A DNA stretch of 64,000 bases from Typhlomys cinereus (GCA_023101885.1 JALPQD010000295.1:1520501-1584500); one strand, 5' to 3'. Positions 45,135 through 56,833 are shown, counted from the stretch's first letter. Numbers and translations: made by a program. Notes: generated by a model from the sequence alone, not told the origin.

Positions 45135-45265
45135 ATTTTTTTTTTAAAGAAAGGTTTTCAGGTAGCCCAGGCTAGTTCAAGCTTCCTGTGTAGTCTCAGA
45201 AGTCTTTGAACTCTTGCCCTCCCGCCTCTGCCTCTTCCGGGATCACAGCCCTGCCTGGTCTGCGA
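45135..45265 (-). repeat. B1-like SINE, reverse
   Basis: GGTAGCCCAGGCTAGTTC and CTCTGCCTCTTCCGGGATCA. Confidence 0.6.
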
Positions 45266-45269
45266 CAAA

Positions 45270-46420
45270 TGGATTCATTTATGTAAAAACAACAAGAAGA
45301 TCTTAAATTGTGTGTATGTAAGAGAGAGACACACACATGTTTATGATGTGCATGCAGGTGCACATGAGCCACAATACATATGTAGTAGTCGAAAGATAAT
45401 CTCTAAATTGGGTTTTTCCACACCAATTACAATTAGACAATCTCTTACAGGCTAGCCTTAAGATAATTCCTAGATAACTAGATAATTCCTCATTGACATG
45501 CCCGAAGGCTTACCTCTGCAATGTCAAATTGACAGTCGAACTGTCACTGTGTGTGCGATTATGTTAATATTCATCTCTCCAATACCCCTTACCATGTCTT
45601 TCTTCCCCAGCCCAGTTTCCAATAACTATATTGCATACTAGTGCCAACTTCTGTAATATATATTGGACCACAACACAAGATCTTTCCTAACCATTACTCT
45701 AACCCTGGGTAAATTCGTCTTACTACTTCAAATATTATATACAGTTTAAATACTCTAGGCTGTTGCCATTCCAATCCCAGTTTCTCATAAGTTCAAATCT
45801 ACATTCTCCTTGGCTGTTCCAAGTGCTTAAAACCAAAAAGGTTGTATCGTCCCTCTTCCACCAATGTTACCTACTGTCCCATCTGAAACTATGAGAAACT
45901 GGTAACCTTTCATCCATAGTTTAACATCATTAGCACAGCTATCTGAACTAGACACGAAGTTCTTCGACCTATTCCCCTTCCGTACCCCATTCCAAACAAT
46001 TGGCAGCCAAGGCCTGCTGGAGCTACCATATAATAGACTCAAATCTATCCTCTCCTCATATCCATACCTCCGTCACTGATGAATGGGTGCCTCATCTTCT
46101 CCAGTATGGATTTCGGCACTGTCTCTGGTTTCTCACTCTTCCAGTTCAACCTTTACAATGATACAGTGTGCAGATGGCTACCAACTTAAGATAATATGAT
46201 TTACCTTTTGTTAAATTTACATTGGTACAAGAGCTATACATTTTTAGTAGAAACTGCACTTAAATTGAGTTGTTCTCTTTCCCCGGGTTAATACAGTTAG
46301 TACAGTATTCTGCCATGGTGCTGGATTGCCGCAGGGAGCCACACTGTCTTTAAATCAGGATGTGAACAACCAGCATTATAGGGAATGGTGTTGTTAAGAT
46401 AGGATGTTAAGCAGGTTAGA
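45270..46420. other. Intergenic, unassigned pyrimidine-rich
   Basis: About 1.1 kb with frequent CTA/CAT/TCC words and few G-runs on the plus strand; looks like a decayed ERV or L1 interior in reverse, but I cannot place it. Confidence 0.35.
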
Positions 46421-46421
46421 T

Positions 46422-46424
<3 letters not shown>

Positions 46425-46494
<70 letters not shown>
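46425..46494 (+). repeat. (GT)35 microsatellite
   Basis: Pure 70-bp dinucleotide run. Confidence 0.95.
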
Positions 46495-46496
<2 letters not shown>

Positions 46497-46555
46497 CTGG
46501 GAATGGAACCTGGGACCATAAGGCGCTTTACCACTGAGTTATACCTCTATCCCAC
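46495..46555 (-). repeat. ID-like SINE, reverse, next to (TG)n
   Basis: GAATGGAACCTGGGACC and CGCTTTACCACTGAGTTATA. Confidence 0.6.
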
Positions 46556-46569
46556 TTACATGCTTCATT

Positions 46570-46690
46570 TTAAACAGTGGCTCAGGTAGCCACAATTGTC
46601 TTCAAACTTACTTTGTAGCCAAGGATGACCTTAACTTCTGATTCCCTTGCCTCCACCTCCAGAGTGCTAGAATTACAGACATATTACACT
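46570..46690 (-). repeat. B1-like SINE, reverse
   Basis: AGCCAAGGATGACCTTAACT and CACCTCCAGAGTGCTAGAAT. Confidence 0.6.
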
Positions 46691-46924
46691 CTGACCAGTG
46701 TATGTGGTACCGAGGGTCACACTCAGGGCTTCATGATTGCTAAACAAGAAACTAAGACGCACCTCTAGCCCCCTAAGTGAATTTTGGACTTAATACTGTT
46801 TTCCAACATGTTCCATTTGGAACATGACCCCAGTGCAAGTTGAAGAGCAAGTGTAACCAATCTCAGTACTGCACTCATCTCAGTTTTCTGCTTCACACCT
46901 CTTCTCTTCTTTCTTTCTTCTTCT

Positions 46925-47160
46925 TCTTTTTTTTGAGACAGAATCCCATGTTACATAGACTGCCCTGGAAGTCAGCACGTAGTTGAGTGGACCTGAACAC
47001 CCCGTCCTCCTGCCTCACTTCCCAAGGGCTGTTGTTCATGCTTGGAGACAGGGACTCCCAGGGCCCAGAGGGGTCAGGAGCTGACTGAAGCAGAGCTTGA
47101 CCTTGAACTCCTAATCCTCCCGCTTTCTACCTCAGGGTACTGGCATTACAGACCCATGTG
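46925..47160 (-). repeat. Two B1-like reverse fragments
   Basis: GAGACAGAATCCCATGTTAC..., then CTTGACCTTGAACTCCTAAT and GGTACTGGCATTACAG. Confidence 0.5.
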
Positions 47161-47164
47161 TCAC

Positions 47165-47260
47165 CATCCTGGGCTAGCCAGTGCTGAGATTCAAACCTAG
47201 GACTTCTAGTATGCTAGTCTAGAACTCTAACCACTGAGCTACCACCCTAGCACCCAAGGA
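47165..47260 (-). repeat. ID-like SINE, reverse
   Basis: AACTCTAACCACTGAGCTAC and CACCCTAGCACCC. Confidence 0.6.
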
Positions 47261-47264
47261 CTGG

Positions 47265-47665
47265 GATGGGAGGTGGGTGCCAACTCTCCCGGCTTGCTCG
47301 TCAGCCTTCAAATACTGTGTATTTAAGATAGAAACCCTTCAAGTACTTGTGCCACCCAGATGTTTTGTTTCTAGCCACCAAGCAGCCCTTCCTGCTTGCC
47401 TCTTTTACATGCAAGCATTCCATCTCCACCAGTGTAAGGCACAGTCATCATGGTCGAGGCTTACTCATGGACCTTTGGCCTAGAATCTTCTCCTGCTGCT
47501 GCTGTTGTTGTTCTAAACATCTCCTGCTAATCGTTCAAGGCCTGGTCTCAGGATTCCTGGTGCCAGCAGGAAGAAAGAACAGCCCTCTCCTTTGTGCCAC
47601 TCACTGATGCCTTTCACCATCACACTTTATTAGAACTCATGGGCAACTGAGGTTAAGTTCTGTGG
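47265..47665. other. Intergenic, unassigned
   Basis: Short CTG repeat at 47494-47509. ORFs are not recognisable. Confidence 0.4.
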
Positions 47666-47669
47666 TTTT

Positions 47670-47835
47670 TGGCCTAACCTAAATGCACAGGCCTATAATC
47701 CTGGCTATTTAGTTACCTAAATCAGGGCAATCTACACTTTGAGACCTACCTAAACTACAGAGAGAGAGACAGAGAGAGAGAGATTGAGAAAGAGAGAGAG
47801 AGAGGTCAGCCTAGGCAACTTAATGAGGCCAGTCT
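47670..47835 (+). repeat. B1-like SINE with GAGA tail
   Basis: CACAGGCCTATAATCCTGGC and AACTACAGAGAGAGAG; low-complexity (GA) at 47760-47803. Confidence 0.5.
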
Positions 47836-47854
47836 CAAAAGAAAGAAGTCAAAG

Positions 47855-47940
47855 AGCGCTAGATATAGTTCAGTGGAGCAGCTGCCGAACATGCATGATG
47901 CCCTGGTTTCAATCCCCTCTCAGGAAAAAGAAAGAAAAGG
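47855..47940 (+). repeat. ID-like SINE
   Basis: GCTAGATATAGTTCAGTGGA, AACATGCATGATGCCCTGG, TTTCAATCCCC. Confidence 0.55.
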
Positions 47941-48473
47941 TTCTTGTCAGGTTTGCAGTCCCAGTATTTACCTTGTGTAGAAGTTTTGCAATAACATTGA
48001 CCTTCTATTTTCAGAAGTTCCTTCAAAACAATGTGACTCAAGACTTACATTTAAAAATAATCATTACTCTAACATATTCTGTCTTTCGTTGGCAACTAAA
48101 TGTACTTAGAGTCTTGTTTGGGCCAGAGTTATTCTCTAGCTGATATAAATAGCATATAATCATGTTTAGCCACATTGTTTACAAAATTATTAATTTATCA
48201 GCTAAAAACACCCTTTCTAGAATAACAGCGATGAATTTAACTTTGTCAACTATTATTCTGTCCTGAGCTATGACTTTCTACCTGCTTTTATATTCATTAA
48301 TGTTGTCTCCAGTGTGTGAGAAGACATAAATGGAAAGACAATGTATAACTGAGACATTGTAATTATATTCTATGAAGTATAGTATTATATATATACTTAA
48401 TATGTATGTATATTCTATGGAGATAATCAGTTAATAATCAAACTTTAAATTGTTTACATCAATAAACAATTAA

Positions 48474-48730
48474 GGACTGAGGAGATGGCTCAGAGGTTAA
48501 GACTCTGTCTCACAAGCAGAAGTTCCTAAGTTCAGATCCCAGGTCTAACATAAAAATGCCAGGTGGAAATGGCAGTGACCTGCACTTCCTGCCCTGGTGA
48601 GCAGAGACTGGGAAATCCCAGGGCAAAGCAAAAAGGAGGTAGAAGCAATCCAAGATGATTCCCAAAGTCACCCTTGGTCCTCCACAAGGATACACAATGC
48701 CCTCTAAATTAAATTAAATTTAAAAAAATT
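48474..48730 (+). repeat. tRNA-derived SINE, old subfamily
   Basis: Head GGACTGAGGAGATGGCTCAG and the AGGAGGTAGAAGCAATCCAA body; the A tail is AAATT-rich. Confidence 0.8.
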
Positions 48731-48804
48731 AAATTGTTCTTTTCCTTGTTTTATTTCAAAGTGATTAAATTCTGTTTTTTCTCATCAAATAAAAATATAG
48801 TAAT

Positions 48805-48885
48805 TTGGGCTAGTATGTGGCTCAGTGATAAGAGTTTAACATAAAAGAAGCCCTGGGTTTGATGTTTAGTACTGAAAAAAAACTT
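48805..48885 (+). repeat. ID-like SINE
   Basis: GGGCTAGTATGTGGCTCAGT and AAGCCCTGGGTTTGATG. Confidence 0.6.
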
Positions 48886-48889
48886 TAAT

Positions 48890-49565
48890 TATTTGAAGGA
48901 TAATGAAGAATATCCTTGTTCAGAACTGATCTTCTATTTATATCTGTCTTCTGACTCATATTATGTTTAAAAACTCCTTTTGTAGTTTACTGTGATAAAA
49001 TTCTTGCTGACAACAGCTATTGATTAATGACTCTCAGGATGCCAATGATCTGGCAAAGGGATGCCAAGCATTACAAAGTGTCTATGGAAGACAATGCTGC
49101 TGTGTGTGTCTGAAGAATCGGGAGCACTGTCTTGCTCAATCATTTTGCAGTGACTGAGCTCATTGGCTTGGTCTGATGGACTGACAGAGAGCACAGACAC
49201 CAGGAGGAACAGCGGGGCACTGACCAAGGCAGAGCCGTCAGATACAGGAGGGCATCCTGCCAAGGCCAGAGATTCAGAGTACTCCAAGTCAGTTCTAGGA
49301 AACAAGACAATAGCTCTTGTTTTCAATCCAGTATAAGTTATTTAAAAAAAAAAAAAACAAAACAAAACAAGAGAGCAAGGCTACCACAGTGTTGTGATTG
49401 CTAAATACCGTATTATCTGTGTGTATCACAGGCAGACCTAATCCCAGGGCCTGCCTAGTAGTCTTCATTTAACTAAGAGCTCTAGAAGCAGAGACTTTGT
49501 CTGTTATTCAAAATGATGCTCCGATTCAGACAAAAATGTCCCATATTTTCCTGCAAATGTGAAAT
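48890..49565. other. Intergenic, unassigned
   Basis: No repeat recognised except an A-run at 49341-49371; ORF 49024-49326 (minus) is not a known protein. Confidence 0.4.
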
Positions 49566-49569
49566 CTAG

Positions 49570-49627
49570 ATTTAAAGATATATGTACATCTATATATATA
49601 CACACATTGATGTACATATGTGTGTAC

Positions 49628-49660
<33 letters not shown>

Positions 49661-49860
49661 TGTAAACATAAAAGCATAAGGGAGACTATTTGAGGGAGGA
49701 AGGGGACCAATGAAAGATGGAAAGGAGGGATAGAGAAAGCGAGAGGGGTGAATATGATCAAGGTACAGTGATATATGTATGAAAAGTTCATAATGAAATT
49801 CATTATTTTATACACTAAAAAGTTAAAGAGTTAAAAACAAAGACATAAAATTAAATGCAA
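49570..49860 (+). mobile_element. L1 3' end with (TG)n
   Basis: GGGTGAATATGATCAAGGTA, GATATATGTATGAAAAGTTC, ATAATGAAATTCATTATTTT are L1 3'-terminal. A (TG)n lies at 49621-49663. Confidence 0.7.
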
Positions 49861-49864
49861 TCGC

Positions 49865-49978
49865 CCTAGATGGTTGTAGTGGCTCATGCCTGTAATCCCA
49901 ACATATGGGAGGTAGAGGCAAGGAGAGTCAGGAGTTCAAAGCCAGACCAGACTGGACTACATGAGGTCCTCTAATCAC
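49865..49978 (+). repeat. B1-like SINE
   Basis: GTAGTGGCTCATGCCTGTAA, GAGTTCAAAGCCAGACCAG. Confidence 0.75.
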
Positions 49979-49979
49979 C

Positions 49980-51000
49980 ACCACCATCATCTTACCTATT
50001 TGTATAATTATGCAGATCTTAATAAAATAACTTGTCTAAGAGTCTTTGCATGATCCAAAGTGCTATACAGACAGAATTGTGGCTGAGTATAAGCTATTTA
50101 GATAGCATTCTCTTTCTAACCCTCATCCAACTCAGAGTGCTCACGGCTCACTGGATGATTTCAACGGCCCTAACTAGCCTTCTTCCCTTCCAGGAGCTCT
50201 TCTAGCAAGGAGCTCTGGACAATAAACACATCAACTCAGTACATTGTGGAATCTGCTGGAAAATGGTAGATAACTAAGAGAAAAAGAACAGGAGAAGAGG
50301 ATTGGAGCTTGGGGCCCAGTGGGCACTTTGACATTTAAAAAATAATGGGAAAGTGATAATGGAGGAACATCCTAGAATGAGTAAGCGAGACAAATGGGTT
50401 TTGTAGGGGGCTAGGGGAGTAAGCTAGAAGTAAAGCTGAAAAGCCAGTAGGTAGGTCTAAAGTCAAAGTGATCAAAGATGAAATCATGACCAGTTCATTG
50501 CAGGCCTTTCTGGCCACTGGAAGTTTTCGGTGCTAGCCCACAGAAGCTGTCCCCATAGAGAGGAATGGCTATGCCTTGCACCCTATCTAGTTCTTTCCCT
50601 AAACTACTAAATTCCTAGCATGTAGTAGAATCAAGATAAAATGGAACAATTGGATAGAGTCTCTATTTATGGACTTATGTCCTATCTAGTCCCTAACGTC
50701 AGAGACTGGTCTCCTCTAATCCTGCTAACCTCTAAAGTCTATACATGTGGGGGTCTCCTTTGTTGGGAGGCGGGAGATTGCTATTGCATCTCCACCATAT
50801 CTCAGCTCTCCCCAAAGAGGGCGGCCAGCATCATTACAGGACCTGGTTGTCTCTACAAAACTAGCATGCACCGCTGATTCTTTCCTCACCTACCATTTGG
50901 TTTTTGCTCTGACTCCTTGAAAGGATGTTGTCTGCAAGCACTCCATGCCCTTCTGCTGAAGGACAGAATGTTGCATTTGTATCACTGGCATCTGGCAAAG
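49980..51000. other. Intergenic, unassigned
   Basis: Unique-looking sequence without exon evidence. Confidence 0.4.
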
Positions 51001-51003
51001 CAG

Positions 51004-51004
<1 letters not shown>

Positions 51005-51068
<64 letters not shown>
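51005..51068 (+). repeat. (CA)32 microsatellite
   Basis: Pure 64-bp run. Confidence 0.95.
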
Positions 51069-51072
<4 letters not shown>

Positions 51073-51459
51073 AATAGAAAATCCAAAAGACCCATCTGAA
51101 GGAATGGTGAGACCCAAGCACCATTTTAGTTTCCCCAGCACCCAAAGCAGAGCCTGACATCTGTAAGCACACTGTAAATGATCGCTGAAGTTGATCTGCA
51201 AAGTAAGTGTCGAAAATGAGGCAGGTGAACTAGGAGACCCCCAGGGGACAGTACCAGATCCTCTCCCGTGGAATGGCTTGTCTTGCCCTTGACTCCAGAA
51301 GACCCTCCTTGACCACAGGCAGATCTGCACTCTCCCAGGATACATACTACCTACTGCCCATCTCCTGGGAGTCCCCGAAGCGAGGGGCGGGGCTTAGGCC
51401 GGCCACACGCGCATTTCCCTTCTCCCTACACTGTTGGCAGCACTGTTTGTGTCCGCTCG

Positions 51460-51462
<3 letters not shown>

Positions 51463-51497
<35 letters not shown>
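51463..51497 (+). repeat. (AC)n microsatellite
   Basis: 35-bp run followed by imperfect CA-rich sequence to 51510. Confidence 0.93.
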
Positions 51498-51498
<1 letters not shown>

Positions 51499-51599
51499 CA
51501 CACACACGTGCTAGCAGACACCTGCCTGCGACTGTCTCCTGCGCACACACAGCGCACCGCTTCGCTTCCGTCCACCCTTCACGCTCACAGTCATGCACC

Positions 51600-51720
51600 C
51601 CCGCACCCCCACTTCACACGCTGGTTCACGTGCTCCCTCCTCACACCCACGCATGCGCACTGACTGCTGGGGCCCTGCGCCTGCGCACCTGTGGCGGACA
51701 GACAGGTGGGTGTAGTATTG
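51600..51720. promoter_or_regulatory. Possible orphan promoter with tandem NRF1-like sites
   Basis: CACGTG at 51627, ACGCATGCGCAC at 51649-51660 and TGCGCCTGCGCAC at 51676-51688 are two NRF1-type palindromes 27 bp apart in a small CpG-bearing patch. No gene is recognised beside it, so a noncoding RNA start is one reading. Confidence 0.35.
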
Positions 51721-52084
51721 CAGGCATTAATTCTGGCTTGGGGAGGGGGAGTGGTCAGTGCGGTGGTTTGAATTCTCTGACGGTGTCCCGGGAGACTCAC
51801 CAGGAAGGAGGAGGCCGAAACCCGCAGGGAGAAGAGCGGGGCAGGGGATGGGTTCTGTCGGTCAGGAGGGATGCAGAGCCTCCTACTCCGTCCAGGGAGC
51901 GCCCCGGGTCTCTGAGAGCTGCCTGGCTTTGGCTTCCTTAGCAGAGTGGGACTAGTGCTGCCCCGCTTGGGATCAGACCCGCAGTGTAGCTCGGGTCTCA
52001 CACTCTGTCCATTTTGGTTTGGGGACACTGCTTCTGGATACTGCGCATAAGGGTGAAAAGAGAAGAGGGCTTTATCATTAGACA

Positions 52085-52330
52085 CCTTGGCTTGGAGATG
52101 CAGGAAGTGATGATGCGTGTCTGCCCTTGGAAGACTGAGTCAGGAGGATCGCTAGTTGGATGTCCGTCTAGAGAGACAGTATCAAAGCACAAGACAATAA
52201 GAAGCCTTTGTCAGTCGTGGTAGCTCAGAATGTAATCCCATCTCTTGATAGGTTGAAATAAGGAGAACAGCCACGAGTTCAAAACCAGCCTAGGCTACAG
52301 CATGAGACTCTGTCTCAGAAGAACCGTGTG
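52085..52330 (+). repeat. Two B1-like SINEs in tandem
   Basis: 52085-52190 diverged (GGAAGACTGAGTCAGGAGGA); 52200-52325 clearer (AGCTCAGAATGTAATCCCAT, AAAACCAGCCTAGGCTACAG). Confidence 0.6.
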
Positions 52331-52447
52331 GAGGAGAGGTAGAACAGGGTAAGAAGGTAAAGGGAGAAGGAGGAGGAAGAGAAGGAGCAGCAGCAGCAGC
52401 AACAACATTGCTGGAATCCTCTTTCTCTGCCTCTTCCAAGACCTGCG

Positions 52448-52625
52448 GCCTGGAGCTGCAGAGATGGGTCAGTGGGCAAAGCCTTCAGACAAGATGCAGC
52501 GTTTCAGAGCCTCAGTTCTCTATCTATGAACCAAGAACCAGGCATTCAGCAAATGAGACACCCCCCCAACATCTATGTGGGGTCTAGCCTGGATGTCTAA
52601 TAAATACATGTGCATAAACAAAACA
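52448..52625 (+). repeat. B2-like SINE, diverged
   Basis: GGAGCTGCAGAGATGGGTCA head and an AATAAATACATGTGCAT-type end. Confidence 0.5.
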
Positions 52626-53685
52626 GATTTGGATTTTGCTTAGGTACAGATTGTAGTCAGCTAGGAGGGGTACTCAGTAGCAAGCCCCAGTAATTCCCAT
52701 GATCATGACCAGACCTTTTGAAGTACAAGAATAAAGTACTGTTTTTTTCAAAACTCACTGTGTTCTGGGTATAGGTGTATAAAAGCAATCAGTTCTCCAC
52801 CCTGGACTTAGTTCCAGGCTGCCCTTTCTGTCATTTGTGCCACATTAAACAGATCCTTAGAACCTGTAATATGCAAGAAAAACACACTAACCAAGAAGTG
52901 GGTAGTATACAAATGAATACCTAATGAACGTCCCTACTTGACAACATCATAGTGAGAAATAAATGATGTGTGACATTCTAACCCATTTCCAGGTATAAAG
53001 AAGGTGCTCAACACATATGCATTAGGTGCTACTGGAGATAGTATTGCCGAGTACTGAACACTTGTGACTCGTCCACTAAGCAAATGGGGGTCTGAACACT
53101 GGTACTGTCATCTCTAGCCATGCGGAGATCCTTAAGTATCTGAGTTTCAGTAAGCCTTGGGGTTCTGCTCCACACACAGCCATAATTATGGTGCTTTAGG
53201 GGGCAAAACTATCGGGTTGATTAAACGGGGTCACGCAGGGAAGGCTACTTTACTTGTTCATGGTCCAACACGCAGTGGTGGCTGTGGGAATGGTTTTGTT
53301 CTGTTTCCTCTGTGATGTAGGAGGGCAGAGTTGGCAGGCTGCAGGAGACCGCGGGAAGTTTTGAAATTTACATAATAGGACAGGATCCCAAATAGGAACA
53401 GCCAGAGACCCAAACCATCGACCCGGTGTGGATTAGGAAGCAGTACAGTTCACTGGGGAGACCTCAGGGCCATGGTGCTGCTCAACAAGGGTATATCCAG
53501 AAAACAAAAACGAAGAGCCCAGCGAGTGGTGCTTCCACCGTGCGGGGTCTAGCTGCAGGGACGTCTCTGAGCGCTGAACTCCATTCACGAAGGTACGCGA
53601 GGACTGGTGCGCTGGACAGATCCTTTGGCTTGCGGGTTCCTCGCTTCCGCGCCCAGGGGCTCTGATATCACACTTAGTGCACCCC
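52625..53685. other. Intergenic, unassigned
   Basis: A MIR-like end near 52985-53030. From 53340 the composition becomes more GC/CpG-bearing; the 79-codon ORF at 53426 is not recognisable. Confidence 0.4.
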
Positions 53686-53686
53686 T

Positions 53687-53713
53687 AAAAAAAAAAAAAA
53701 AAAAAAAAAAAAA
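53687..53713 (+). repeat. 27-base poly(A) run
   Basis: Homopolymer after CACTTAGTGCACCCCT. No SINE head is recognised upstream, so it may be the tail of a decayed retrotransposon. Confidence 0.85.
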
Positions 53714-54104
53714 GACGCCAGGAGCTCTTACCAATACTCCCGTCACGGAGGGCGGTCCTTAATTCACAAACGCTGAAGACTGTGGTGTTTCCCCTCTCTC
53801 AGGTGCAGAAACCGGACCTCTTCCTCCAAGGTTCCCCGACTCTTTTCAGTTCTTGCAATTGACCAAGACAAACTCCTGGCTTGAGTCCCTGGGCTGCCTG
53901 GAACTGGGAGGGGCGGGGGTGGGCGGTCCTTCCCAGGCCTACACTTTTTCATCTGACAGGTCTCCCTTTAAATGTCACTGCAGACTTTTTTTTTTTTTTT
54001 TTTTAAATCAACACCCAGAGCCCCGTGGGCTTTCTTTCATATTCCCACGACCTCTTGTAACCCACCAGCTCTAAGTTGATTTGTTGATTCATTTAACGTT
54101 CTAG

Positions 54105-54190
54105 AAACTCCCAGAGGCGGGTCTTGAGCTCAGAAATTTCCTGGCACTGGGCCTGGTGTATAGTAGGCGCTCAATACACACTTCCTGGGA
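54105..54190 (+). repeat. Possible MIR/L2 3' remnant
   Basis: TGGCACTGGGCCTGGTGTAT and AGTAGGCGCTCAATACACAC. Confidence 0.45.
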
Positions 54191-54194
54191 GGCA

Positions 54195-54262
54195 GGTGTT
54201 TGCAAATCAAAACCCTACCCACTAGTCAAGCGCTGTGCCACTGAGCTACATCCTCACTCAAG
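54195..54262 (-). repeat. ID-like SINE, reverse
   Basis: AGCGCTGTGCCACTGAGCTA and ACATCCTCACTC. Confidence 0.55.
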
Positions 54263-54557
54263 AGTACTCTTTCCAACTATCAAAGATTGAATGAGGCTTA
54301 GAAGGTTGATTAAATCCCTTCAGGTTCCAAGAAGGAGGGAGGGTGTTAAGTTTTATCAGTTACTCCTCAATCCTTATTTGCATCAGAAACTCTTCTAGCT
54401 TCAAGTCATTAAAAATCTCTACCACATTGGCATGTTTTGTATTTTTTAAAATCAAAACTCTCCCTATGATTTTTATAGATTACCAAAGTGAAAAGTTAGA
54501 AGAGCGGAAGTTTTCATTATAAAAAGCTCCTTCTTGTTTGGGAAAAATTAAAAATCA

Positions 54558-54645
54558 AAAAAAAAAAAAAAAAAAAAAGGTTAGAGACATAGCTTGGTGG
54601 TTGAGTCTTTGCTTAACATGGGCAGGGCCTTAGATTCATCCCACA
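54558..54645 (+). repeat. ID-like SINE after a poly(A) run
   Basis: AGACATAGCTTGGTGGTTGA, GCTTAACATGGGCAGGGCC. Confidence 0.55.
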
Positions 54646-54879
54646 GAATGAAATAGTAAGAGAGACAGAAAACCGTTTTGATCCCCATAATTATTTGGCT
54701 ATTTCGACCTAAAATTTGCTGAAAATGTAGGTCGAAATAATAGGGGGGAGGTGAATGTGGTGCATAACTCACCCTTCCCTACCTCCCAACTTTCCTCAAA
54801 GGAACCCTGTCAAGCCTTATTTGGGGGGGAGGGTTGTACTAAAACTGGTCAGTGTCTCAGGAATTGGAATGGGAGGGAG

Positions 54880-55070
54880 GGAGGGAGAGCATTTGCTTCA
54901 ATTATCCGGATAATTGTTCCCCACCTCGGGTCATTGTTACGGAAATGAAACAATATTCTATTGGGTACCGTCCTGGTCTTTTCAGTCCGGATCCCCGTGG
55001 TGTCCAGCACACGCTGGGCACAGAGTGGGCTCACGATAAATTTTATTCTGGTGACAGAAGAGAGCTTTGA
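54880..55070. promoter_or_regulatory. Possible conserved block, homeodomain-like palindrome
   Basis: Contains CAATTATCCGGATAATTG, a perfect 18-bp palindrome (54900-54917) with an ATTA/TAAT core on each side, in repeat-free sequence. A dimeric homeodomain site is possible. No coding reading is convincing. Confidence 0.4.
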
Positions 55071-55074
55071 GGGT

Positions 55075-56070
55075 GGGTTAGGATTTGGGGGTGGGTGAAT
55101 AGTGATTAAGGTGGAAGTGGGGAGCAGAGGGAAGGGGTGGGGTGTGCTTGTTGCTATCAAAATTCTTTTCCAAGGACTGAGAGAGACTTTTTTCCTGAAA
55201 TGCTGAGCCAACCGACTCACTCTTTTCTCAGAAGACCACCCCTCCCTTCTTGGAGGGCTCAATTGAACTCCTGCAACTGTGGGGAGCACAAAGGCCAATT
55301 CGTGTTTCTTAAAGGCCTGTGGTTCTGAATAAACACAGGAAAGAAAAAAAGTTGTTTCTGGTACTGCCTCAGCACCGGCTGTTATCTTTAGGCTGGACCA
55401 AGTCCTGATTTACATTAAAAGCAGCATCATTAGGGTGGCTGAGTGCCCTATCACTTCCCAAGGTCAGGGACGTGGGAACCACCTCTCAACTGTCCACTTC
55501 AACGGGTCCGCTGCTTTTTGAGGTGCGTGTGATGAGGGTATGTACATTTTGTTTTGTCAGTGCTTGCTAATTGCAACTTTGGCTTCAGTGGGATTCTTTT
55601 TAACTTCCAAAGTCGTCTGCAGGTTACAGCCTCATCTGGAGACCGACTTTTCCATCCCTGCTACACGTCCTGTGAACAATCGCCTCTCCAAGAGACTGAA
55701 AGGAAAATGGGAGCCCCATTTCTGCTGAATGGCTGTCTCCGTTCATCCAAGGCTGCAGGGCTTTTGAGGACCACAATGAAAGTTACGCCCAAAGAGTGTC
55801 TCTTTGGTCAGATCGACAACGCTTGGCTTCACGTTTGCAAGTTAAACGGGCAGAAACCCGGCTGAAACTCCCACGCCAGACGCCAGGGACATTTCCCTCC
55901 CCTCTGCTCTAAGCAAAACCAGGGGGAAGGGTCTGCAGGGGGAGAAGGGGGGCCCTGGCAGGGGTGAGGAAGAAAGGAAGCCAATTCCCAGAAAGGGGGG
56001 TAGTGGTGGTGTTCGCTGGCATTTTTTCTTATTTTTTTAAATTTTGCTTTGTTGGCAGTTTCACCCAAAC
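55075..56070. other. GSX2 upstream region, repeat-poor
   Basis: No SINE or LTR is recognised. Short blocks such as GATTTACATTAAAAGCAGCA near 55410 may be conserved. ORFs here are unconvincing. Confidence 0.4.
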
Positions 56071-56073
56071 AAC

Positions 56074-56075
56074 AA

Positions 56076-56126
<51 letters not shown>

Positions 56127-56128
56127 AT
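56074..56128 (+). repeat. (ATAA)n microsatellite
   Basis: About 13 copies, pure. Confidence 0.93.
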
Positions 56129-56159
56129 GCACCAAGAGCATTTTCTCCTGTCTCCTCCC

Positions 56160-56770
56160 AGGTAGCTGCTTTTCTGCAGTCCCTGGAAATGTGACTCCTT
56201 CATAAAATCAAAATTTATGATTATTCAAATGTTGGGGACTGTGAAAAGAGAGGAAGAAAGAGAGAAAATTAATATTGCAGCTGTTCTTCTGATTAATGAG
56301 AGATAATTGCTCACGAAAAGTCACCCCTGTGGCATTTTGTTGTCTCCTGGATCTTTGTTCTTTTCCACTATTATTGAGGACTTTCTTGAAGACTAAGCGG
56401 TTCTTTTCAATTTTGGGGTATTCAGAAAGGGTTGCCTGGTTACAGAGAATGGGGAAATCTCGGGCTATATCGGGTAAGATGTGCCACAGACAGCAATATC
56501 ACAATGCCACTTGGAGAAAAGGATGGATACAAGTTAACGATGCGCTTTCAATAAAACATTCATAGACTTGTTCACGCTTTGATAATGACCTCATTAAAGG
56601 GAGCTGGGGGCACGTAAGTCCTGTCTCCTGTTTGTGTTCGGCTAACAAAACCCAGCTTTGAGATCATTCATCGCTTTGGAAACTAATATGAAATCAATGT
56701 AAGAGGAGCAAATAAATCCGAGGCTGCCCGCCGGCTCTGGGACTGTCCCGCCCAGCTTGCCTGCTTGCCC
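56160..56770. promoter_or_regulatory. Candidate conserved noncoding element(s) upstream of GSX2
   Basis: No interspersed repeat is recognised between the (ATAA)n at 56128 and the purine tract at 56779. Cores include TTTATGATTATTC, AAATTAATATTG, CTGATTAATGAG, AGATAATTGC and CAGCTG. An apparent ORF at 56296-56565 does not resemble a protein I know. Confidence 0.4.
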
Positions 56771-56778
56771 AGGCAAAT

Positions 56779-56802
56779 GCTGAATGGAGGGGGGTGGGGA
56801 GA

Positions 56803-56833
<31 letters not shown>

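Noticed and set aside
51273..51941. 222-codon plus ORF
   Set aside because: Crosses an (AC)n run and CpG patch; no recognisable domain or exon signals.
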